This document shows, piece by piece, positions 23,489-31,858 of a stretch of DNA of 64,000 nt. The notes under the pieces were generated by a model. It was not told the origin of the DNA and ran no database searches. It saw only the letters and a list, made by a program, of their open reading frames with translations. The translations under genes and the position numbers were made by a program. Position 1 is the stretch's first letter; every line of letters starts with the position of its first letter. The stretch comes from Gottfriedia sp049568075 (lineage in GTDB: Bacteria > Bacillota > Bacilli > Bacillales > Bacillaceae_G), in NCBI GenBank assembly GCA_049568075.1, contig CP144911.1; one strand, 5' to 3'.

Positions 23489-24954
23489 ATGATGCTTACA
23501 GTTAAAGGCTCATTTAATGAAGCTAAAATATTTACAGATAATGTGGAGCAAGGAGCAATCGGGCAAATTATTGAACTATGTAATCAAGAGTTCGTGAAAA
23601 GTTCTAAAATTAGAATTATGCCTGATACTCATGCAGGTAAGGGATGTACAATTGGAACGACAATGACGATTCAAGATAAAATCGTTCCAAATCTCGTTGG
23701 GGTTAACTAAAACGGCTCCAACGTTAAAAAACTCGCTCAATTGCTGGAAACCCTAACGTAAAATATAGTAGTCGAGGGCAATCAGCAGCCAGAGGCTATG
23801 GTGACATAGTCAAATGGTTCAGAGACTTGCACGTTGTTAGCAGACGATTGTGCAGAATTATTCTACTTCCTAATGTCGGATGGAATGATTAACACGGCGA
23901 GCCTACAGAAGGAGCTGCATACTCCGATGATTGTAGAGAAGGTATAGTCCACTCTCTAAGAAATTAGAGGTTAAAGTACGATATAGGTTGCGGAATGGAA
24001 ACAATAAGAGTTTCACAAAAAGAAATCGATTTTCAAAAACTAGATGCTGTTATTCGTAAACATGTTCCATCAGGGTTTTCAATTCGAAATAATAAGCATG
24101 AATTTGTGAGGAAAATTGATTTTTCACAGCTTTACTGTTTTAAAGAATTAAATGAAACAAGAACAAAGCTTAGCTTAGGTTCACTTGGTGGCGGAAATCA
24201 TTTTATTGAGTGTAATACTGACGAAGACGGAAATATTTATTTCGTCATTCACTCTGGAAGCCGAAATTTAGGTAAAGTTGTAGCGGAATTTTATCAGAAA
24301 AAGGCGTATGATTTATTAAAGAGCCAGTCAGAAAATCGTTCAAAGGTCATTCAGCAATTAAGGGATGAAGGCCGTGAAAAAGAAATTGAGGCGGCATTAA
24401 AAAATCTTCCTTTACAATATATTCCAAAGGATTTAGCTTATTTGGAAGGAGTTTGGTTTGATCGATATATGCATGATATGGCAATTGCCCAAGAATATGC
24501 TTTATGGAACAGGAAGGCAATGATGGATGAAATCGTAAAGAATATGGACTTAACAGTTGTTGAACAATTTACGACTGTTCATAATTATATTGATATCGAA
24601 AATATGATTCTTCGTAAAGGTGCGATTTCCGCCCAAAAAGGTGAGAAAGTATTAATTCCGATCAACATGCGAGATGGTAGTTTAATTGCAATCGGAAAAG
24701 GTAACCCAGATTGGAACTATTCAGCCCCTCATGGTGCAGGTCGAATTCTTAGTCGTTCAAAAGCAAAAGCAACTCTTTCACTTGATGAGTTTAAAGAAAC
24801 AATGAAGGATGTTTGGAGTACATCAGTTTTAGAGAGTACACTTGACGAAAGTCCAATGGCTTATAAGGAAATGAAAGAAATCATTGAAAATACTAAGGAC
24901 GCAATCGAAGTTATTAAAGTAATTAAACCACTTTATAATTTCAAAGCAAATTAA
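23489..24954 (+). CDS. rtcB: RNA-splicing ligase RtcB, interrupted by a group I intron
   Basis: Two exons (about 23,489-23,704 and 23,980-24,954) encode 72 + 324 residues of a GTP-dependent 3'-phosphate RNA ligase. Exon 1 ends PNLVGV and exon 2 begins DIGCGMETIRV; joining them restores the VGVDIGCGM metal-binding motif universal in RtcB. Later motifs are intact: GSLGGGNHFIE, VIHSGSRNLGK, RKGAISAQKG and the guanylylated His in SAPHGAGRILSRS near the C terminus. Without splicing, translation stops two codons into the intron. ATG 23,489 follows AAGGAGAAC. The protein is full length (~396 aa), so the ligase is probably functional if the intron self-splices. Not linked to archease here. Confidence 0.92.
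23705..23979 (+). ncRNA. Group I self-splicing intron (IA-like) in rtcB
   Basis: A 275-nt intervening sequence with the conserved P/Q/R/S elements: AATTGCTGGAAACCC, AATCAGCAGCC, GTTCAGAGACT and AAGGTATAGTCC. Helices can be drawn by eye: P1 between exon CGTTGGGGTT and intron GGCTCCAACG (with terminal U-G pairs); P3 CTCGCT/GGCGAG; P4 TTGCTG/CAGCAG; P5 CCCT/AGGG; P6 GCTATG/CATAGT; P7 GACT/AGTC; P7.1 TGCAC/GTGCA and a P7.2 hairpin (TTATTC..GGAATGA); P8 CTACA/TGTAG; P9 CTCTAA/TTAGAG. P7.1/P7.2 indicates subgroup IA, common in phages. There is no homing endonuclease ORF. The 3' boundary is fixed only by the reading frame. Confidence 0.92.
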
Positions 24955-24974
24955 ATCGATCTATATTACAAAAC

Positions 24975-24998
24975 AAAGCCACCTTTAGGGTGGCTTTA
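24975..24998 (+). terminator. Terminator of rtcB
   Basis: AAAGCCACC/GGTGGCTTT with a TTTAG loop, 20 bases after the rtcB stop. The T-tract is short. Confidence 0.65.
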
Positions 24999-25007
24999 AG
25001 ACTGTTT

Positions 25008-25190
25008 ACTAATGAACTATTTATGAGTATGGGATTTTCAACTTTAGCTTAATTATTAACTCACGGATCTGGAATGAGTAAGTAAATTACAAGATATAGC
25101 TTAAATAGTAACTCATGAACCTGTCATGAGTAAGTAAATATCAACATTTAAGCTTATATACTAACTCATAAGCCCGTTTTGAGCATTGCT
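25008..25190. repeat. Tandem 52-bp hairpin repeat array (four units)
   Basis: Four units starting near 25,008, 25,059, 25,111 and 25,164 (spacing 51-53). Each has an inverted repeat of the type ACTCATgaacctgtcATGAGT followed by AAGTAAAT and an AT-rich spacer ending TTAAGCTT- or TAGCTTAA-like. The same hairpin and period occur in the larger array at 41,028. The array lies between convergent rtcB and an acetyltransferase gene. Confidence 0.8.
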
Positions 25191-25201
25191 ATTTCATCTA
25201 C

Positions 25202-25696
25202 TTAAATTTCAAATGTATCAAATTCTTGAATAGTCTTTTTATTCTCATCAACTCTTTCGGTAAAGTTCCCTTTTGTATAATAATTAATTACATTTCTCCA
25301 AAAAGCTTTGGCAGGTTCATTTTTTTCAATTTGTGAGATACTCCATTTTCCAGGAAACAGATTGAAAAGTTGAATTGCAACTTTTTTACCAAAACCATGC
25401 CCTTTATATTTTTCAATAATAAAAAACTCTTCTATACAATTTGAAGTTGATTCTAATGATGTCTCAATTATAGCAAATCCGATCAGTTCTTCTTTATACA
25501 ACACAAAAAAAGCGTGATAATCTAGATCCTTCCAGCATTTTTCCAAATTAAATTTATGATAAGAACCGTTTTCCCCTAGTTTAATTTCAGGAAGATATTT
25601 AGTAAATTCATAAATATAAAATTGCATTAAATTGTGTAATTTTAATTCTTCTTCTTTTTTTACTTTAACAATCTTTATCAAAGGTTTCTCCTCCAA
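25202..25696 (-). CDS. GNAT-family N-acetyltransferase
   Basis: 164 residues. The acetyl-CoA loop is EFFIIEKYKGHGFGKKVAIQ (about residues 89-108), followed by SISQIEKNEPAKAFWRNVINYY, a typical GNAT motif B. GGAGGAGAAACC precedes the ATG on the minus strand. Resembles the YoaP/PA4026-type predicted acetyltransferases. Substrate unknown. Single-gene unit, convergent with rtcB across a repeat array. Confidence 0.85.
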   Translation of the reverse strand: MEEKPLIKIVKVKKEEELKLHNLMQFYIYEFTKYLPEIKLGENGSYHKFNLEKCWKDLDYHAFFVLYKEELIGFAIIETSLESTSNCIEEFFIIEKYKGHGFGKKVAIQLFNLFPGKWSISQIEKNEPAKAFWRNVINYYTKGNFTERVDENKKTIQEFDTFEI

Positions 25697-25827
25697 TGTC
25701 TAATTTCAATATTTATAAATAATTGACTAATTATAGTAAAATCTCTTTATTTTTAGCATGAAATATAAAAGGAAATAGTTTACAAGTGTTGAATAAATAG
25801 TAAGTAGTAAAAAAGGAGGACTTAGCT

Positions 25828-26190
25828 ATGTCAGAGCATTTTAAAAGAATTGATACAGTTTTTCTGCAAGTAACTGATTTTGAGAAAGCAGTAGATTGGT
25901 ATTGCTCGGTGTTGGGTTTTACGGTTAGATGGAACGATCCGATAAATGGATATGCGGCATTAAATATTGGGGAAACACCATTAACGTTAGTGAGAAAAAC
26001 AATTCAAGTAGAAAATCCAAATACGCATATGAGTTTTAATTTTTATACTTCAAATATTGAACAAGCTTATAATCATTTAAAAGAACATGATGTAGAATTA
26101 GAGCAATTGAATGAAGATGGAACGTTTAAATGGTTTGAATTTAAAGATTTAGAAGGAAATCGTTTAGGTGTATGCTCTTTTCCTGAATAA
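25828..26190 (+). CDS. VOC-superfamily (glyoxalase-like) protein
   Basis: 120 residues forming one glyoxalase/bleomycin-resistance fold: RIDTVFLQVTDFEKAVDWYC at the N terminus (first beta-alpha-beta module) and FEFKDLEGNRLGVCSF at the C terminus, where the family's metal-site Glu usually lies. It could act as a lyase, dioxygenase or drug-binding protein. AAAAGGAGG is upstream. The next gene follows 29 bases later and may be cotranscribed. Confidence 0.85.
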   Translation: MSEHFKRIDTVFLQVTDFEKAVDWYCSVLGFTVRWNDPINGYAALNIGETPLTLVRKTIQVENPNTHMSFNFYTSNIEQAYNHLKEHDVELEQLNEDGTFKWFEFKDLEGNRLGVCSFPE

Positions 26191-26219
26191 AATAAATGTC
26201 TAAATAAGGAATTAATAAC

Positions 26220-26792
26220 ATGAGTAAAAAGGGAAATACATTCTTGCTAATTTTTGTAGCATTAGTGAGCATATTTACTTACATATCAATCAGTTTTAAT
26301 TCAAAAGAAAAAGCAGTTAATTTCGCTATTCATAAGGATTTACCAGAATTAAAAAAAGTGGACTACAAATTGGTTAAGATCCCGAATAGTCCATACATTC
26401 TTTGTATTACTGATATACCGCATAGTATATATATTTTTAAAACATCATCGTTTTTATATATGAATTTTGCTTCCATTTCAGGTGCAGAGCATTTGTATGC
26501 AGGAGATGGAAAGGGGATGTATTTTTTAAATGATCAACTAATTTATGGATTTGATAAGGATCGCCCTAAAGGAAAAGCAATCTATGTAGATGGTGAAAAA
26601 ATGAGAACGGTGTATCTGGACAAATACTTTAAAACAAGTAAATATAAGATGAATTATAAAGATTTAGTGTTTTATTATCCTAATAAGCCGATGAAGACAA
26701 CTAAAAATAGTTTAGGGTATAAGAAGTTACATATCGTTAGTCAGTCTGAAAAACTTATACTTTGTCTACACACGGATGCAATACTTTTATAG
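26220..26792 (+). CDS. Uncharacterised membrane-anchored protein with repeat-derived C terminus
   Basis: 190 residues with an N-terminal membrane helix or uncleaved signal (TFLLIFVALVSIFTYISI, about residues 7-24), then a polar extracellular domain. I do not recognise the domain. The last ~16 codons (SQSEKLILCLHTDA) are read through a remnant of the dispersed MITE-like repeat (26,741-26,773), so the present C terminus appears to have been created by an insertion. The stop codon lies inside a terminator stem. No strong ribosome site is evident. Confidence 0.6.
   Translation: MSKKGNTFLLIFVALVSIFTYISISFNSKEKAVNFAIHKDLPELKKVDYKLVKIPNSPYILCITDIPHSIYIFKTSSFLYMNFASISGAEHLYAGDGKGMYFLNDQLIYGFDKDRPKGKAIYVDGEKMRTVYLDKYFKTSKYKMNYKDLVFYYPNKPMKTTKNSLGYKKLHIVSQSEKLILCLHTDAILL
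26741..26773 (+). repeat. Remnant of the MITE-like repeat inside a coding region
   Basis: TCAGTCTGAAAAACTTATAC followed by TTTGTCTACACAC matches the right end of the full copies, with an internal deletion of about 10 bases. It is read in frame by the gene at 26,220. Confidence 0.65.
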
Positions 26793-26806
26793 AGTATTGC
26801 TTTTTC
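26778..26806 (+). terminator. Terminator overlapping the end of the 190-aa gene
   Basis: GCAATACT/AGTATTGC stem followed by TTTTTCT. Confidence 0.75.
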
Positions 26807-26846
26807 TATGTGACGATTTTAAAAGAATAATAAAGGGGATGAGAAT

Positions 26847-27611
26847 ATGTTCGATCAATCTAATTATGAATGCCGTGTAGAGTGGGGGAAAAGGGGTGCG
26901 AGGGAAGCAGCGGAACGTGGGGATATTACGATTATTGTTGATGTTCTTAGTTTTTCATCGACTGTTGTTTCAGCAGTAGTTCAAAACGCAATCGTCTATC
27001 CGTATCCACCAAATTTAGATGGGAAAGCTTATGCTAAAAAGATTGGAGCAGAGTATATTTTAGGAAGAAATGAAGCGGCAGTTTTAGGGAAGGCAACACT
27101 TTCGCCGGTCTCATTTAATGAACGTCATACCAATAATAAATTTGTTTTATGTTCTCTAAATGGAGCATTTTGTTCATGGATCGCTTCAAAGGTGCCAGCG
27201 TTATTGATTGGTTCTTTACTTAATGCGTCTTCGGTTGCAAGTTTGGCTAATCGCCTAAAAAAAGAAAAAAATGTCAATATAACAGTCATTCCGTGCGGTG
27301 AGGTTTGGAATGATTTACATGAAAATGAGGATGCACTGCGACCTTCTATTGAAGATTATTTAGGAGCAGGAGCAATTTTAGTAGAGTTAGAAGGAACAAA
27401 ATCACCAGAAGCGGAAGTTTGTATTGGTGCGTTTCTCCACTCGAAACATAAAATTAAAGATTTGATTTGGGAATGTGGAAGTGGAAGAGAGCTGAGAATG
27501 AAGGGCTTTGAAGATGATGTTATGCACTGTCGTCAATTAAACCATTTTAAAGTAGTACCAGTTTTACGAAATGATTGCTTCGTTAATGGTCTTGAAATGG
27601 AAAAAGGATGA
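26847..27611 (+). CDS. 2-phosphosulfolactate phosphatase family protein (ComB-like)
   Basis: 254 residues. It matches the ComB family: TIIVDVLSFSSTVVSAVVQ (about residues 27-45), a SLNGAFCSW segment near residue 107, and VIPCGEVWND near residue 147. The family enzyme dephosphorylates 2-phosphosulfolactate in coenzyme M or sulfolactate synthesis, and some Bacillus relatives act in spore sulfolactate formation. No other sulfolactate genes are nearby, so the in vivo substrate is uncertain. AAAGGGGATG precedes the ATG. Confidence 0.82.
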   Translation: MFDQSNYECRVEWGKRGAREAAERGDITIIVDVLSFSSTVVSAVVQNAIVYPYPPNLDGKAYAKKIGAEYILGRNEAAVLGKATLSPVSFNERHTNNKFVLCSLNGAFCSWIASKVPALLIGSLLNASSVASLANRLKKEKNVNITVIPCGEVWNDLHENEDALRPSIEDYLGAGAILVELEGTKSPEAEVCIGAFLHSKHKIKDLIWECGSGRELRMKGFEDDVMHCRQLNHFKVVPVLRNDCFVNGLEMEKG

Positions 27612-27637
27612 AACTATATTCATCCTCATCCTTTTTA
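27601..27637. terminator. Bidirectional terminator between convergent genes
   Basis: AAAAAGGATGAA and TTCATCCTCATCCTTTTT arms. It overlaps the last codons of the ComB-like gene and serves the minus-strand propeller gene as well. Confidence 0.75.
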
Positions 27638-28894
27638 ACGTTCAAAAATAGAATATGAACTTACATTTTTTAATAAAATTTTAGGTTTACTTCCATCCAA
27701 ATTGGCGATCCATACATTACCGACAACATCTAATTCGCCTTTTCTGGTCCACGTTATTTTATTGGTAGACTTTGAGTAGACTGGGTTATAATCACCTTTT
27801 CCAGTTGGTGGATTCGTTATTTTTAATTGTTTATGAGTAGAAAGATTAATCACATTTAATGATGGTTTTGGTCGTTTCTTTTCATCATTTGACCACTCAC
27901 TTTCTTTTACTCTTGAAACTACAATTGATGTGTCATCACACCATGTAAATCCTAATTCAGCAAAATGTGGTGGTGTTAAATTTGTAGATGTAAATGCTGG
28001 CAATTCAGTAATATTCATCTTTTTATTTTTATATCCGAAAACTAATCTGCCCCCACCTGCAATATATCCTAATATATTTCTAGTTTGAGCCCATTTTGGA
28101 TTATCTAAATGTAAAATAATTTCATCTTGAACTTCAAATACCTTTCCATCTGAAGAAATGATACAAAGCATGTCACTATCCATAGACCAAGAAGCTGTTG
28201 GGTTAACTATAAAAGAGATCCATTTTTGATCGGGCGAAAATTGAAATGTTGATGCATTTATGGACGGAATGGAAGTATTGCCTTTTGTTAAGGTTTTAGG
28301 AACAACAAAAAATTGTTTTACAGTATTTGTTGTGCTAGTAATATTTTTTAAATCATTTGGTAAGGTGATTTTATATAAAACTGGATTTGTCCAACCGTCC
28401 GGATTTAGTGCTGCGGCTGATGAAGCTATAAAGCCTTTACCGTTTGGAATCCAATTATAATCATCTACACCTAGTGCAATATTATAAAAGTTTTTAAAAT
28501 CAGAAACATTCAACACACCACTATCTAAAAAAGCAAAAATGTTTTTAGTAGGGGACCATTTAGGATTCTCGCCATCGGAAATGATCCTTTGTTCTTTTTT
28601 AGTTTTCATATTATAGATCCATATTTCTGAGCGAGTAGGATATGATGCTGTAGAACCAGTAGGTATTTCTTTTTGATACATTAAATAGTTACCATCAAAA
28701 GACCACTCAGGCTGATTCGAATAAACCCCTTTTGCTTTTGTTATTTTTTCCTCTTTATTATTTATTTTTATCCAAACGAATCCATCGCGAACAAACGCAA
28801 TTTTTAATGGGTTAGCAGTAGTTTCGGCGTAACTAAAGTTCGGAAATATTAAACAAACAACGACCGAGAAAATGAGTAATAATTTGCGATTCAT
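27635..28894 (-). CDS. Secreted TolB-like beta-propeller protein
   Basis: 419 residues with an N-terminal signal (LLLIFSVVVCLIFPNFSYA, cleavage after about residue 23). Repeated WD40-like/TolB-type blades follow, each with patterns such as YSNQPEWSFDGNYLMYQ, GENPKWSPTKNIFAFLD and TFQFSPDQKWISFIV. Such exported propellers bind proteins or the cell surface; no enzymatic motif is visible. Relatives in the Bacillus cereus group are annotated only as TolB-domain proteins. Confidence 0.82.
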   Translation of the reverse strand: MNRKLLLIFSVVVCLIFPNFSYAETTANPLKIAFVRDGFVWIKINNKEEKITKAKGVYSNQPEWSFDGNYLMYQKEIPTGSTASYPTRSEIWIYNMKTKKEQRIISDGENPKWSPTKNIFAFLDSGVLNVSDFKNFYNIALGVDDYNWIPNGKGFIASSAAALNPDGWTNPVLYKITLPNDLKNITSTTNTVKQFFVVPKTLTKGNTSIPSINASTFQFSPDQKWISFIVNPTASWSMDSDMLCIISSDGKVFEVQDEIILHLDNPKWAQTRNILGYIAGGGRLVFGYKNKKMNITELPAFTSTNLTPPHFAELGFTWCDDTSIVVSRVKESEWSNDEKKRPKPSLNVINLSTHKQLKITNPPTGKGDYNPVYSKSTNKITWTRKGELDVVGNVWIANLDGSKPKILLKNVSSYSIFER

Positions 28895-29032
28895 AAATTC
28901 ACCCCGTTTACTAATTTTGAGTTATTTTTCCCAAGAAATTATATAAATATCAAAAGGACATTTTCAACAGGATAAAATATTAAATAATCGAATAGCTAGA
29001 TTAGATAAAGTAACTAAAAGAGGTGGCTTTTC

Positions 29033-29449
29033 ATGGAGAAATGGATTGGGGCAACTGGTATTTGTATCAATCGTAAAGGGCAGGTTTTAATGGTACTTCA
29101 AGGCAAGCCTGATGAACAAAAGCTTTGGTCTACTCCATCAGGCGGATTAGAACAAAATGAATCGATTGAAGAGTGTTGTAAAAGAGAGGTACTCGAAGAA
29201 ACAGGATATGAAGTTGATGTAATTAAGCAGTTGTTTATCAAAGAAGATTTCTCATATGGTTTTCAAGTAGAAGTACATTATTTTGAAGTTAGAATTAATG
29301 GTGGTAATGCTAAAATTCAAGATCCTGAACAACTAATATATGAAATTGCATGGAAATCAGCAGATGAAATTCTTGTATTAGAGCTTAGTTTTCCTGAGGA
29401 TCGAAATTTATTAATTGATTTAATTAATAAGAAAGTTAACAAGAAATAA
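29033..29449 (+). CDS. NUDIX hydrolase
   Basis: 138 residues. The Nudix box GX5EX7REVXEETGY is complete (about residues 38-61, from SGGLEQNESIEECC to REVLEETGYE). It would hydrolyse a nucleoside diphosphate linked to another moiety. The start has AGAGGTGG. Substrate unpredictable. Confidence 0.9.
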   Translation: MEKWIGATGICINRKGQVLMVLQGKPDEQKLWSTPSGGLEQNESIEECCKREVLEETGYEVDVIKQLFIKEDFSYGFQVEVHYFEVRINGGNAKIQDPEQLIYEIAWKSADEILVLELSFPEDRNLLIDLINKKVNKK

Positions 29450-29479
29450 AAAAAGCCGTTTGATAAATAATCAAACGGC
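29446..29479 (-). terminator. Terminator of the hpt-like gene
   Basis: GCCGTTTGA/TCAAACGGC stem; on the minus strand it is followed by CTTTTTTTATTT. Confidence 0.8.
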
Positions 29480-29494
29480 ATGTTCTTGATTAAA

Positions 29495-30022
29495 TTAATA
29501 TTCTTCCACAGTTGCGATATACGGTAGATTTCGATATTGCTGTGCATAATCAATTCCATAGCCAACGATAAACTCATCAGGAATGACAAAACCTACATAA
29601 TCAACTGATAGATCGATTTTTCTTCTTTCAGGTTTATCTAATAAAGTACAAATCTTAATCGATTTTGGCTTATGCATTTGAAGATGGTCACGTAAAAAAT
29701 GCAATGTTAGACCACTATCAATGATATCTTCAATTACTACCACGTTTTTATCTGTGATATTCTCATCTAAATCTTTTAACAGTCTTACTTTTCCAGTTGA
29801 TTCAATTTGATTACTATAGCTGGAAACAGAAATAAAATCTACATTAATATTACTTTTCATTTCACGAACTAGATCAGCTGCAAATACAAATGATCCTTTT
29901 AAAACAACTACAAGGATTAGTGGTTCGTTATTAAAGTCATGTTCAATTTGTTCGGCAAGTGCTTTGACTCTATTTTTTAAATCAGTTTGAGAAATTAAAG
30001 TGTCTTTAATTCTATAGGCCAT
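29495..30022 (-). CDS. hpt: Hypoxanthine phosphoribosyltransferase
   Basis: 175 residues, type I phosphoribosyltransferase fold. The PRPP-binding motif VVVIEDIIDSGLT lies near residues 95-107, the flap or hood region includes LVVVLKGSFVFAADLVRE near residue 40, and the purine-hood part is KIDLSVDYVGFVIPDEFIVG near residue 140. It salvages hypoxanthine/guanine to IMP/GMP. The essential hpt of Bacillus lies next to tilS/ftsH, so this isolated copy is probably a second paralogue. Confidence 0.9.
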   Translation of the reverse strand: MAYRIKDTLISQTDLKNRVKALAEQIEHDFNNEPLILVVVLKGSFVFAADLVREMKSNINVDFISVSSYSNQIESTGKVRLLKDLDENITDKNVVVIEDIIDSGLTLHFLRDHLQMHKPKSIKICTLLDKPERRKIDLSVDYVGFVIPDEFIVGYGIDYAQQYRNLPYIATVEEY

Positions 30023-30194
30023 GTAAATTACCCTCTTTACTAATTATTAACTATTTTTTACTTTATTAGATGAGCATTCCTCATTATCTCCATTTTAACA
30101 ATATTTACTAATTAGTAGTATTGAAAAGTTAGTTTAATGAACATCCATCAATTTGGTAATAATAACCACATAACATAAATGGAGGTATTCAAAG

Positions 30195-31733
30195 ATGAAT
30201 GAAAAGATTGATTATAATGGCTTGCCGAAACACTCAAAGCCAATATGGAGAAGTGGACTAAATATTCCTACATTTGAACCGTTTAACGATGACGAAGAGT
30301 TTGATGCTGTAATCGTTGGTGCCGGAATTACGGGAATTTCAACCGCATATTTTTTAACGCAAGCGGGTATGAAGGTGGCTTTAATTGAAGCGAATAAAAT
30401 AATTAATGGAACAACTGGTCACACGACTGCCAAAGTAACAGCCCAGCATGATTTAATTTACGATGAGCTAATTCAACATTTTGGATTAGAAAAGACAAAA
30501 ATATTTTATCATTCTACTAAAAATGCAATGGATTTTATTAAAAAATATACGAATGATAACCAAATAGAATGTAATTATGAGACCCAGGATGCAACAATTT
30601 ATACGACTTCGGATGATTATGTAAGAAATCTAGAAAATGAATTGAAAGCTTATGAGAAGTTAGGAATTGACTCGTTTGGAGCAGTAAAAACATTATTACC
30701 TTTTGATACAAAATATTCGATTACAATGCGGGATCAAGCTCAGTTTCACCCACTAAAATACTTGATTCATTTATTAAAAGCTTCAATTGAAAACGGATTA
30801 AAGGTTTATGAAGAAACTGTAGTCATTGACGTTGAAACAGGCAACAATCCAGTCGTAGTCACTCAAAGTGGAAGAAAAATTAAATGTAAGCATGTTGTTA
30901 GTGCATCCCATTTTCCTTTTTATGATGGTAATCAATTGTTTTTTACGAAATTACATGCTGATCGTTCATATGCCTTAGCTGCAAAAGTAAAAACAGCATA
31001 TCCAGGAGGCATGTACATAAGTGTGGAAAATCCGAAAAGGTCTCTAAGATCATTTAAATATAATAATGAAGAACTAGTACTTATTGGTGGAGAAAGTCAT
31101 AAAACAGGTGTAGAAACTCGTACTATGAGTTTTTATGAAAATTTAAAACTTTTTGGTGAAGAAACCTTTGGAATTGAAGATGTATTATTCAGATGGTCTA
31201 CGCAAGATTTGATCACTTTAGATAAAATGCCTTATATTGGTAGACTATCATCAAAACATGAAAACATATACGTAGCCACTGGTTTCCGTAAATGGGGTAT
31301 GACAAGTGGAACAGTCTCTGCCCAGTTAATCAGTAATTTAATATTAGGAAAAGAAGCTGTTGATGCTGATGTGTTCACTCCTTCAAGATTCCAAGCAGAC
31401 CCTAGTATCAAGCATTTCTTAATGCAAAACATAGATGTAGCTAAACATTTAATTGAAGGAAAATTAGAACCTGTTTCTAGAAAGATAGAAGAATTATACA
31501 ATGATGAAGGCTCAGTTGTAACACTAGATGGGAAAAGAGTTGGAGCTTATAAAGATGTAAATGGTAAAGTTCATTGTGTAGACACAACTTGTACTCATTT
31601 AGGTTGTGAAGTCGAGTGGAATAACGGTGAAAAATCATGGGATTGCCCTTGCCATGGCTCCAGATTTTCAATTTATGGTGACGTATTAGAAGGGCCAGCT
31701 GATCAACCTTTAAAACAAGTTTTTGTTCAATAA
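30195..31733 (+). CDS. yhfW: FAD-dependent oxidoreductase with C-terminal Rieske domain (YhfW-like)
   Basis: 512 residues. The N-terminal DAO-type FAD domain begins with AVIVGAGITGISTAYFLTQ near residue 36. The C-terminal ~90 residues form a Rieske [2Fe-2S] domain with CTHLGC (about residues 461-466) and CPCHGS (about residues 479-484), giving both the Cys-His pairs. This fusion matches Bacillus YhfW, a soluble oxidoreductase of unknown substrate. TGGAGG precedes the ATG. It is transcribed alone. Confidence 0.92.
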   Translation: MNEKIDYNGLPKHSKPIWRSGLNIPTFEPFNDDEEFDAVIVGAGITGISTAYFLTQAGMKVALIEANKIINGTTGHTTAKVTAQHDLIYDELIQHFGLEKTKIFYHSTKNAMDFIKKYTNDNQIECNYETQDATIYTTSDDYVRNLENELKAYEKLGIDSFGAVKTLLPFDTKYSITMRDQAQFHPLKYLIHLLKASIENGLKVYEETVVIDVETGNNPVVVTQSGRKIKCKHVVSASHFPFYDGNQLFFTKLHADRSYALAAKVKTAYPGGMYISVENPKRSLRSFKYNNEELVLIGGESHKTGVETRTMSFYENLKLFGEETFGIEDVLFRWSTQDLITLDKMPYIGRLSSKHENIYVATGFRKWGMTSGTVSAQLISNLILGKEAVDADVFTPSRFQADPSIKHFLMQNIDVAKHLIEGKLEPVSRKIEELYNDEGSVVTLDGKRVGAYKDVNGKVHCVDTTCTHLGCEVEWNNGEKSWDCPCHGSRFSIYGDVLEGPADQPLKQVFVQ

Positions 31734-31791
31734 CTATAAATTTATGTAAAAATATGAGGGGTTTCTCAAAAATGTGAGAGATCCCTTAATT

Positions 31792-31856
31792 TGTAGACAA
31801 AGTTTAAAAAAATGATATCTGAATGTTTTCAAGCACTTTTCTTTCAAGAAGCGAAG
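31792..31856 (-). repeat. Degenerate, truncated MITE-like repeat on the minus strand
   Basis: TGTAGACAAAGT, then a diverged CAAGCACTTTTCTTTC and GCGAAG follow the reverse complement of the right half of copies 1-4. The left half is missing. It ends at the stop codon of the frameshifted acetyltransferase. Confidence 0.6.
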
Positions 31857-31858
31857 TC

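Noticed and set aside
23995..24954. Independent short RtcB protein starting at ATG 23,995, with the upstream piece a separate truncated gene
   Set aside because: The group I core and the exact restoration of VGVDIGCGM on joining show a split gene rather than a pseudogene pair.
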